Positions 25,483 to 33,429 of a stretch of 64,000 nucleotides of DNA are shown piece after piece. The stretch is from a virus. The notes under the pieces were generated by a model. The model was not told where the DNA came from, did not search any database, and worked only from the letters and a program-made list of their open reading frames with translations. The position numbers and the translations under genes were made by a program. The stretch spans positions 1-64,000 of IMG/VR virus record IMGVR_UViG_3300050821_017570. One strand, written 5' to 3'. Positions within the stretch are counted from its first letter, which is position 1; each line of letters starts with the position of its first letter.

Positions 25483-25917
25483 CTAGATCGCAGTACCGCG
25501 CGAGTGACAGCAGTACCAGGTGTTACCGATAAAGATGTACTGAAGGTATGCGTGCTGGGCGAACTTCCTAGGTAGCAGGTTGATCAGATGACCAGTCCCA
25601 GCCACGAGAGTCAGCTCTTGAACCGCACCAATCGTTAGGATGGCGATCTCTTGCTCCGAAACAGGGCTTGCTGGCAAGACGAGCGTGAATGTCTCGATCA
25701 TCGAGGGATTTAGATTAAGAACCCGTAAAATCCTAGATGGGACAATCAGCTGAGCTTTGGTAGTCCACGATCCGATCAGGGTCGATGAGGAAGGAGCTAC
25801 CGGCTTAGCAACCGGTGCCAGCTCAATCGGAGGGGCTAGAGGCGCCTTCTTACTCTCGGGCTTCGCCTGGGGGGTCGGACGATTAGGCGGTGGCGGTACA
25901 AATGGGGTGACCGGCAT
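25483..25917 (-). CDS. Virion-type protein with Pro-rich arm (paralogue B)
   Basis: The 144-residue protein is a paralogue of the gene at 24977. A Pro-rich N-terminus of about 45 residues is followed by FTLVLPASPVSEQEIAILTI, AGTGHLINLLP and YIFIGNTWYCC, which align with the partner. It ends in two Cys residues not present in the partner. It lies immediately downstream of an IPT/TIG protein gene. Confidence 0.75.
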   Translation of the reverse strand: MPVTPFVPPPPNRPTPQAKPESKKAPLAPPIELAPVAKPVAPSSSTLIGSWTTKAQLIVPSRILRVLNLNPSMIETFTLVLPASPVSEQEIAILTIGAVQELTLVAGTGHLINLLPRKFAQHAYLQYIFIGNTWYCCHSRGTAI

Positions 25918-25921
25918 ATCG

Positions 25922-26497
25922 TTACTCGTATATGAACGACTGGGCTAACGTATATCTGTTAGGCCCCATAATAACGGTGAGGTCGATACAGTCACCTTGG
26001 ATGCCAGCCGGAGCCACCACAGTGGCGGCCTCAGCGGTCGTTACGGTTGCGGCAACCGGGGTGCCTTCGCCGAACGATACCATCATGCCGGTCCCAAAGC
26101 CGGTTCCACTCAACGAGACCACCGTTCCGCCTGCCGCCGGCCCCACGCTAGGGGAACGAGTAATCAACGTAGGGTTGGGCCACACAAACGACCTGGTTGG
26201 CATTCTGGTCTTCAGCAAATCCATCGCCGCAATGAGTGAACCCTGGAGGGACTGATACTCTGGGCAGAGGATAAGGAACTGCTGTAGGTTGAACGTATAC
26301 GGGGCGTTATATTCAACGTCCTGAACATTCACAATGGTGGTGTTGGGCCACGGGGTAGCGGTGGCACAATTCACTATCTGGCTGATAACCGTGAACTGCG
26401 GAATCCCACTGACAGGAATAATCAGTTGCATCGACGCAGTGATTTCCTGCGGATACAGGGTTGACGGGACCGTAACGGGTGGGGAGACGATGGCCAT
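25922..26497 (-). CDS. Virion protein with C-terminal IPT/TIG domain
   Basis: The 191-residue protein has an N-terminal part of unknown type (about 1-110) and a C-terminal immunoglobulin-like IPT/TIG domain (SPSVGPAAGGTVVSLSGTGF, then VSFGEG and AESFIY-type ending). TIG domains are common on phage tail tube and fibre proteins, where they bind carbohydrate or add surface decoration. It lies 10 bases downstream of the 1115-residue fibre gene. Confidence 0.8.
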   Translation of the reverse strand: MAIVSPPVTVPSTLYPQEITASMQLIIPVSGIPQFTVISQIVNCATATPWPNTTIVNVQDVEYNAPYTFNLQQFLILCPEYQSLQGSLIAAMDLLKTRMPTRSFVWPNPTLITRSPSVGPAAGGTVVSLSGTGFGTGMMVSFGEGTPVAATVTTAEAATVVAPAGIQGDCIDLTVIMGPNRYTLAQSFIYE

Positions 26498-26506
26498 ATG
26501 GGTGCT

Positions 26507-29500
26507 TTAGTTAACGAGTTCCGCAGTCGTGGTAACGGATGTGATGGTGTTGGTAGCCGACGACGCCGACCACGTTACCTGTGAATCGATAAGGTTGGTA
26601 ATCGTCGTGTTGAGCGCAACCGTAGCGGTGCCCGCGATCACGATATCAACGACCGTGGTGCTGGTACCAAAAATCGTCAATCTGCCGCGTACCCAGCAGG
26701 TACCACCAGTCCCGGTGGTATAGCAGGTGACGTAGAATTCCGCCGACCATGGCACACTCGTATAGGCGGTGGCGATCGCGGTTGCGGCAGACGCGATTGT
26801 GTTGGCCCCGACCGCAATGGTCCACGTCAGCGTATCGGTCGCGACGTTACTCACATACCCGAACTGTGTGACCCGACAGGTACGACCGGCGATGAACGTG
26901 TTTGCCGGAATCGTCATGCTACCGATACCGGTACCGACGATGGATGTCTTCGCAGCTGTGCTGGCTACGGTCTTTGTCGCATCCTGGCCAAACACCGCCG
27001 AAACGTTGGTTCCCGCACCCGTGGGCGCGACCGCCACACTAATACTGCCAGACCCATTGGTGACCGCGATACCGGTACCGGCGGTTAGGGTGGCCAGTGT
27101 GTATCCGGTGCCGTTACCAATCAGGAGGGTACCATCGGCAGCCGACGATCCGCTCAATCCGGTTCCACCAACCCCAACACCGACGGTTCCCGACGTAATG
27201 ATCGAACCTGCAAGGCTTGGGATGTCAGACGCGGCTAAGGCGATCCATGCGGGAGCAGCTGATACCGAACCAGTACCCGTTTGTGACAGGAACTGACGGG
27301 TCGTTGTGGTGTTGCCGGCAAGCCGTGTATCAGTGCCGCCGGCGCCTGCATAAAGGATGTCGCCTAGTGTGGTTAGGGGGCTCAGGTTGTTAAAAGCCAC
27401 ACTAGCGGTGTTGGCTCCAGTACCACCAGCCGCGATTGGGAGAATCCCTACCGCAGCGGTACCTACGTTGTAACTGAGCGAATCCCATGAGACCGATGTG
27501 GTATCGATGGTGATCGCACCAGTAGTGGCAACGAACCAGACCGTTCCACCATACGTGGTACCGGCCTGAACCGCTACAGCCATTCCGTAGAACGCCATCG
27601 TGGTTGAACCACTCGGGTAATCGGTTGGTCTGGTGAGCGCGCTTCCAGTTCCGTTAAATACCCAAATACCATTCTGGGAACCGGTCGTCTGGGCGCCTAG
27701 GAGGATACGGTTTCCACTGACTAGCGTCACCCCATCCATTGTGGCGGGAGCCGAAGTGATGCTGACGTTAGCAGCCGACAGAGCCACAACTGAGACTTTG
27801 TAAACAACTGGAAGTTCTGTATTGATCGGAAGACGGAACGTCGGGGCCGCAGCCGCACCGCTGGTAGGGCCGGCGAAAAATGTATTGGCGGCCTGGGTGG
27901 CTAGCGAAACCGCTAGTGTACCCGAACTGGTGATCGGTGATCCACCTACGGCTAGGAAACTGGGAACCGTCATCGCCACCGAAGTGACGTAAGCCAACGC
28001 AGGAATGTCGGTTGAAGACAATGCGGTCCAAACCGGTGCGGCCGAGACCGAGCCTGTTCCGGTCTGGGCATGGAACATACGAGTCGCTGTAGTATTGCCA
28101 GCAAGACGCGTCGCTGCACCAGACGCACCGCCGTAGATGGTGTCACCCAGAGTGGTCATTGGGCTCAATGCATTGAATCCAGCCGCGGCGGTATTTTGAC
28201 CCGTACCGCCAGCACCAATCGGAAGAATCCCGACGGCCGAATAAGCGACGTTGTAGCCAATCGAATCAAACGAAATCGATGTCGTATCGATGGTGATCGC
28301 ACCAGTGGTGGCGATAAACCACGCGGTGCCGCCATAGGTCGCGCCAGCCAGCACTGGAATCGACACACCATAATAGGCAGCCGTAGTGGACCCACTGGGA
28401 AAGTCGGCCGTACGGGTCAATGCGGAACTGGGACCGTTGTAGGTCCAAAGACCATTCTGGGAACCAACCGTCTGGGCACCCAACAGGATGCGATTTCCAG
28501 TCGATAACGCTACCCCGTCAACCGTAGCGGGCGGAGCAGACAAACTGATGTTGCTGGCAACCAACACGACCGCCGGAGCGCGATAAACGGTTGGTACATC
28601 GAGGTAGGTGAGGTTACGGAACGTCGGAACAGCTGCGGATCCACTGCTGGGGCCGGCAAGCACAAGATTGGCTGCTTGGGTTACTAATGAGACCGCAAGC
28701 GTACCAGATGTCGTGATGGGTGACCCGCTAACACTCAGGAAGCTCGGAACCGTCATTGCGACAGACGTCACGGTAGCGGCTGGTGCCCACAGTGCGGCGC
28801 CGGTCAGTACGTAAGTTTGTTGGCCAGCCGTCGGAGCCGGAACCGCTCCTGCGGTACCGGCGCTGACACCTGTCGCCCCCACCATGACCGGAATGTCAGA
28901 TGCTGCGAGAGCTGTCCAAACCGGCGCAGCACTCACACTACCGGTGCCGGTCTGGGCGTGAAACTGACGGGTCGCCGTAGTGTTGCCGGCCAATCGGGTC
29001 GGGGTGCCTGAAGCGCCACCATAGATGGTGTCGCCAAGCGTAGTCATCGGAACCAGGTTATCGGTAACGCCTGCGATCCTGACAAAGAAGCCAGTTGATG
29101 TCACCCATGCGTCACCATTGTTGGGTGACGTAGGGGCTGCTCCTGGGGGCAGATTGAGGCCAGCCGTACCGGCCGCGCTCGCAGCGGTCTGTACCAGCCC
29201 ACTGGCCGTCAGTGTGGTAAACGAACCACTGTTCGGAGTGGTGGTGCCGATCGCCGCTGGAACCGCCCAGGTGTTGCCAAGGAGATAGCTGGCGTTCAGA
29301 TTGACCACGTTGGTGGTACTGGCGACCACAAATGGCGCCGTACCGGTACTAACGGTCGAGGTGATCTGACCGCTGGCCGAAACGGTGGTGAATGCCCCAC
29401 TAGAGGCGGTGGTCGAACCAATCGGGCCAGGGGCGGCAAACGTGGCGCCGTTAAGGCTCGACGCATTGAGGTTTGCCACATTGGTAGTGCTGGAGACGAC

Positions 29501-29854
29501 AAATGGTGCCGTGCCGGTACTAACGGTAGACGTGATCTGACCGCTAGCCGCAAGCGTCGTGAACTTACCAGTATTGGGTGTGGTCGACCCAATCGTACCC
29601 GGTGCGGCCCACGTAAAGGTCAGCAGGGTATTGGCGTTGATGGTTGGTGAGGCGACCAAACCCAGATTGGTCAACGCGGTGGTGACGTCACCAGTCGGCT
29701 GCGCAATCGCGGTTGCGCCCCAGAAGGCAAATTTCTGAGATGTCGTGGTACCGATGATTGTGCCGGTTGAGGTACCGAAACTGATACCTCCACCGTTTAC
29801 CATAACGATGGAGGTGGGGTTGATCCCCGCGGCCACGTAGATTGGCGTCGCCAT
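26507..29854 (-). CDS. Long tail fibre with ~200-residue internal repeats
   Basis: The 1115-residue protein opens with GTIIGTTTSQKFAFWGATAI, a motif also present in the 958-residue fibre. It contains at least two long copies of a module running from APPATVDGV-L-STGNRILLGAQ through GILPI-AGGTG and TTLGD-ILYAGA to AVSL-TQAANT, plus shorter pieces. This matches the known phage tail fibre repeat in which DGV-x5-G-RILL is followed by NG-W and A-TR. It probably forms a trimeric shaft with a distal receptor tip. Confidence 0.9.
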   Translation of the reverse strand: MATPIYVAAGINPTSIVMVNGGGISFGTSTGTIIGTTTSQKFAFWGATAIAQPTGDVTTALTNLGLVASPTINANTLLTFTWAAPGTIGSTTPNTGKFTTLAASGQITSTVSTGTAPFVVSSTTNVANLNASSLNGATFAAPGPIGSTTASSGAFTTVSASGQITSTVSTGTAPFVVASTTNVVNLNASYLLGNTWAVPAAIGTTTPNSGSFTTLTASGLVQTAASAAGTAGLNLPPGAAPTSPNNGDAWVTSTGFFVRIAGVTDNLVPMTTLGDTIYGGASGTPTRLAGNTTATRQFHAQTGTGSVSAAPVWTALAASDIPVMVGATGVSAGTAGAVPAPTAGQQTYVLTGAALWAPAATVTSVAMTVPSFLSVSGSPITTSGTLAVSLVTQAANLVLAGPSSGSAAVPTFRNLTYLDVPTVYRAPAVVLVASNISLSAPPATVDGVALSTGNRILLGAQTVGSQNGLWTYNGPSSALTRTADFPSGSTTAAYYGVSIPVLAGATYGGTAWFIATTGAITIDTTSISFDSIGYNVAYSAVGILPIGAGGTGQNTAAAGFNALSPMTTLGDTIYGGASGAATRLAGNTTATRMFHAQTGTGSVSAAPVWTALSSTDIPALAYVTSVAMTVPSFLAVGGSPITSSGTLAVSLATQAANTFFAGPTSGAAAAPTFRLPINTELPVVYKVSVVALSAANVSITSAPATMDGVTLVSGNRILLGAQTTGSQNGIWVFNGTGSALTRPTDYPSGSTTMAFYGMAVAVQAGTTYGGTVWFVATTGAITIDTTSVSWDSLSYNVGTAAVGILPIAAGGTGANTASVAFNNLSPLTTLGDILYAGAGGTDTRLAGNTTTTRQFLSQTGTGSVSAAPAWIALAASDIPSLAGSIITSGTVGVGVGGTGLSGSSAADGTLLIGNGTGYTLATLTAGTGIAVTNGSGSISVAVAPTGAGTNVSAVFGQDATKTVASTAAKTSIVGTGIGSMTIPANTFIAGRTCRVTQFGYVSNVATDTLTWTIAVGANTIASAATAIATAYTSVPWSAEFYVTCYTTGTGGTCWVRGRLTIFGTSTTVVDIVIAGTATVALNTTITNLIDSQVTWSASSATNTITSVTTTAELVN

Positions 29855-29877
29855 ATGTTAGACGCCTATTATGGGGA

Positions 29878-32754
29878 TTAACCCATCACCACAACTCTAT
29901 ATTGGCCAGCCGTCGGGGCGACGGCGAAGTTAATCGTCGCAGTGTTGGTGGTCGTAGTCTCGACATCGGTCTCAATGTAGGTCAAGAGACTCGTGTCATA
30001 GACCGCGATCACCACATCCTGGGTACCCAGGTTATGGGTAACCGTGTAGGTGGTCGAGCTGGTCGACAAGGTAGTGGCGTACTTGTTAACCGTGCCGGTA
30101 CCGGTGGTCGAGATAGTGATCCCACCCACACCATTGACGATGCTGATGTTGGTGCCGGCCGTCAGGGTCGACAGAGTGAACCCACCACCGTTACCGATCA
30201 GGAGGGTACCGTTGGCAGCCGAATTGGTGTTCAGACCGGTGCCACCATGGGTGTTCGAAACGATCCCACTGATGCCGCTGGCGTTATAGACAGGGCTGGT
30301 GACGAGTCCATATGTGCTCAGCGCGGTCGCAACATCACCCGTCTGCTGGATCACTGGGGTGGCGCCGAAGAAGGCAAACTTCTGCGTCGATACCGTACCG
30401 ATCATCGTGCCGGTCGTGGATCCGAAGATGAAGTTGTACCCATCTCCGATCATCACGTTACCGTTGAAGGTCGACTGACCCGACTCAACAATAAGGGCGT
30501 TGTTGTTGGTGATGCTGACGTTGGTACCGGCGATCGGAGCGCCGGAGATCGCAACGGTAGCGCCGTTGGTGATCGTCTGAAGCGCAGTATTGCAGGTATA
30601 GGTGGGCGCGAGAATCCGGAACTCGCGCTGCGTCACTGGGGTGCTGGACGCCCACTGTACGGTGTGGTTGACACCCCAGAGGACACTCGTGACCTCAGTA
30701 CCTGAGGTCATCAGGTTGAGGGTTCCACCTGTGTAGTTGAAGCCCTGAGGGGTACCACCCGAAGTGGTCGACTGGGTTAGCGCCAGCACCGCACCCGTGG
30801 AGGTCACATAGGTGGTGCCGCCAAAGAACGATGCACCAGCCGCAACCTGTAGGGCATACGAGTTGGTGATGCTGACATTAGTACCAGCGATTGGTGCGCC
30901 ATCGATCGAAACGGTTGCGGCGGTAGCGATGACTTGGCTAGACGCACTGCAGGCGTAGGTCGGATTGGTGATCCGGATCGCGCGCTGGGTCGACGGAGTG
31001 GAGGTGATCCAGGTCTCGGTCGCCGACAGATTGATATAGAAACTGTTGACCTCAGTACCTGAGGAGAGGTTGGTATGGGCACCACCGGTAAAGGTAAAGC
31101 CAATCGGAGCACCCGAGGTGGCGGCCGACTGGGTCAGAACGAGTGGTGACGTACCCTGGACGGTGAGACCGACACCGGAGCTGAACGTGTAGCCAGCATA
31201 CCCGGTGATGGAGTTGGTACCGTTCCACACGGTAACCTGGCCGGCGGTACCAGAACCGGTGATCGATGAGGTCGCATTGATCGTGATGGTGCCAGCACCA
31301 TTGACGATCGAGATGTTGGTGCCAGCCGTTAGGGTGGCGAGGCTGAACCCGGACCCATTGCCAATCAGGAGGGTGCCGTTGGCTGCCGAACTGGTGTTCA
31401 GACCGGTGCCGCCGTATTGGGCCGAAACCGCAGTACCGTTCCAGGTACCGGTGGTGATAGTGCCGAGTGTGGTGATGGAGGTCTGACCAACGTAGCCAGA
31501 GTCGATCGAAACCACCGGGTTACCCGCGATGCCAGCGCCGTTGCTGATATCGATCTGACCAGCCGTACCCGTGAGGGTTCGAGGGCTAAACGTTCCCGCA
31601 CCCGTGCAGGCAACGAAACCCGTCGATGTCACGATCTGACTGGCAGAATCAACACGACCGAAAACATCGACCGTCACGCTTGTGTAGGTACCAGCGGAAA
31701 CGCCGGTATCGGAGAGTTCGAGCTGGCCGCCAGTGAATTGGAAATTCGAAGTCGCGTTCACCGAGATGGTGTTGACGCTTTTGCTGATACCGTTTCCAGC
31801 GATGATGTCGGCCGCGCCAGTGAACTGAACAAACGACAGGCTGGTCGTATTCAGCGTGATGGGCGCGAGCGTATCGAGGATCCAGCCGGTATTGGCGTTC
31901 GAGGTACCCTCGATGATGAAGGTGTAGATGCCAGTCGTGACAAGAGCCGACGAGTTCGCGTCAGTCGAACGGGTCAGAATGTAGGGAGTGGAACCACTGC
32001 CGGTCTGGGTAACAACGTAGATACCGTTATAGGGGGCGTTGCCACCGGACTCGTTCTTAACCAACACACGATCATTGGTGAGCGGGCTTCCGCCGTCGAT
32101 CGAAAGGGCACCGTTGGCGTTAGCGGTGAGGGTACCACCGGCGGTCGAGCTGAACGTGTAGGCAGGGAGGGCGGCCGTGGTGGCCCACTCACAGGCAGCC
32201 TTCGGAGTCAGACCGGCGGTTGACGCGTCAACATATGCCTTGGTGGCCGCATCCTGCGGGTTAACCGGATTGGCCAAGTTGGTGATGTTGTAGCCACCGT
32301 TTGACCAGCTACCCGTAGGGGTCGTCAGGCTATTGACGGGAATCGCCTCAACCGCGGTGGTGAAGTCGCTGATCGTGCTGGCGGTTTGGGTGCCAGTCTG
32401 GTTGGCACGGTTCAGATAGTAGGAACCGTTGTAGTAGGGGCCACCCGAACCGGTCGAATCGAGAGTCGTCGCCTGGCTGGCCGTACCCGTTAGATTGGCG
32501 GTGATGGTGCCGGCAGAGAAGTTACCCGACCCGTCGCGCAGTACCTCAGTGTTGGGAGTATCGGCAGTCGTCGACGGATAGATGTACCACGAAGTGGTTC
32601 CGTCGTACCAGCGAGGACGATCCACATCCGAGCGAAACCACAGCTGACCAACAACCGGTGAACCAGGATCAGAGCCGAGCTGCTGCAACTGTACGTTGAG
32701 CAGCTGCAGCTGTGTCAGGTCGATCGGGGTCGTGAACTTCTTGGGTGCAGACAT
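29878..32754 (-). CDS. Tail fibre protein
   Basis: The 958-residue protein has an N-terminal segment that may attach to the tail (KKFTTPIDLTQLQLLNVQL, then GQLWFRSDVDRPRWYDGT). A phage fibre repeat with NDRVLVKNESGGNAPYNGIY and SFVQFTGA follows, and then repeated HGGTGLNT-S-ANGTLLIGNG blocks. The C-terminal 100 residues (VTHNLGTQDVVIAVYDTS) resemble a fibre tip domain. It lies 23 bases upstream of the 1115-residue fibre gene. Confidence 0.9.
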   Translation of the reverse strand: MSAPKKFTTPIDLTQLQLLNVQLQQLGSDPGSPVVGQLWFRSDVDRPRWYDGTTSWYIYPSTTADTPNTEVLRDGSGNFSAGTITANLTGTASQATTLDSTGSGGPYYNGSYYLNRANQTGTQTASTISDFTTAVEAIPVNSLTTPTGSWSNGGYNITNLANPVNPQDAATKAYVDASTAGLTPKAACEWATTAALPAYTFSSTAGGTLTANANGALSIDGGSPLTNDRVLVKNESGGNAPYNGIYVVTQTGSGSTPYILTRSTDANSSALVTTGIYTFIIEGTSNANTGWILDTLAPITLNTTSLSFVQFTGAADIIAGNGISKSVNTISVNATSNFQFTGGQLELSDTGVSAGTYTSVTVDVFGRVDSASQIVTSTGFVACTGAGTFSPRTLTGTAGQIDISNGAGIAGNPVVSIDSGYVGQTSITTLGTITTGTWNGTAVSAQYGGTGLNTSSAANGTLLIGNGSGFSLATLTAGTNISIVNGAGTITINATSSITGSGTAGQVTVWNGTNSITGYAGYTFSSGVGLTVQGTSPLVLTQSAATSGAPIGFTFTGGAHTNLSSGTEVNSFYINLSATETWITSTPSTQRAIRITNPTYACSASSQVIATAATVSIDGAPIAGTNVSITNSYALQVAAGASFFGGTTYVTSTGAVLALTQSTTSGGTPQGFNYTGGTLNLMTSGTEVTSVLWGVNHTVQWASSTPVTQREFRILAPTYTCNTALQTITNGATVAISGAPIAGTNVSITNNNALIVESGQSTFNGNVMIGDGYNFIFGSTTGTMIGTVSTQKFAFFGATPVIQQTGDVATALSTYGLVTSPVYNASGISGIVSNTHGGTGLNTNSAANGTLLIGNGGGFTLSTLTAGTNISIVNGVGGITISTTGTGTVNKYATTLSTSSTTYTVTHNLGTQDVVIAVYDTSLLTYIETDVETTTTNTATINFAVAPTAGQYRVVVMG

Positions 32755-32763
32755 GGTGGCTCA

Positions 32764-33354
32764 CTAAGTCAGAATGGCAGTGCCGGAAAACGCGTAGATA
32801 GACGAACTGGTGAGGCTGTTGCTATCTATATAAGCGATGGCTGTTTCTACGATAGTATTGGTAGAATCCATCACCGTTACGGCTGGGTAGGTACCTAGAT
32901 TATGATTGATGGTCCAAATTGCAGCCGCAACCCCTTGGGTGTAGAGGAAGGAGCCTTTGGTCCTATAGAGGGTGTCGGCTTCTGCTTCGCTCAGTCCGGG
33001 GGCAGCCAGTTGCCCCCAATATGGGGCAAGCGATGACGGCGGCACCCCAAGACTAGGTTCCAGCGCTAGATAGCTACCGCCTTGGTAGGCGACAATGTCG
33101 TTAACGAAATAACTGTCCGAGGACACCCAGTCGCCTCGGAAGTTGAAATCGACGTTACCACTGGAACCAACCTGTATCCACTGAGCCGCACCTGGGGTGT
33201 TGTCGCTGCACGCGTATAGGGTGAATGGGCTTACACCACGGTTCACCCATAGCATGCCATTGATGAACCCGGAATTCGCATCATCTGTAGTAGTTGGCGC
33301 CGCTACTTGATACGACACCATTGACGGGGACGTATTGCGAGCAATTGTGCGCAC
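32764..33354 (-). CDS. Short tail protein with shared SDD/GTLWVN adaptor module
   Basis: The 196-residue protein starts with an adaptor of about 60 residues (TTDDANSGFINGMLWVNRGV, then YACSDNTPGAAQWIQVG) nearly identical to that of the 853-residue spike. Residues about 65-110 resemble a carbohydrate-binding module (FRGDWVSSDSYFVNDIVAYQG). The C-terminus (WTINHNLGTYPAVTVMDSTN) is a fibre-tip type domain. It is likely an accessory fibre or an assembly adaptor. Confidence 0.85.
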   Translation of the reverse strand: MRTIARNTSPSMVSYQVAAPTTTDDANSGFINGMLWVNRGVSPFTLYACSDNTPGAAQWIQVGSSGNVDFNFRGDWVSSDSYFVNDIVAYQGGSYLALEPSLGVPPSSLAPYWGQLAAPGLSEAEADTLYRTKGSFLYTQGVAAAIWTINHNLGTYPAVTVMDSTNTIVETAIAYIDSNSLTSSSIYAFSGTAILT

Positions 33355-33429
33355 GATTGAAAGATTATGACGGTAACGTTACCGTCCTAGCCCATAATCT
33401 TGTGTTGCATGGCAAAACACTCAATAACC
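33355..33429. promoter_or_regulatory. Intergenic compound palindrome
   Basis: The perfect 18-bp palindrome gacggtaacgttaccgtc lies at 33369-33386 and is enclosed by a seven-bp inverted repeat (agattat/ataatct, 33362-33368 and 33394-33400). It sits between two fibre genes that share their N-terminal module. It could be a protein-binding site, an RNA structure or a weak terminator; there is no strong T-run. Confidence 0.55.

Noticed and set aside
29842-32223. Plus-strand ORFs of 287 and 268 residues opposite the fibre gene
   Set aside because: They are antisense shadows of the 958-residue fibre, rich in Arg and Gly, with no leader sequence.
33362-33400. Palindrome as a classical terminator
   Set aside because: It lacks a following T-run on the minus strand, unlike the five terminators listed.
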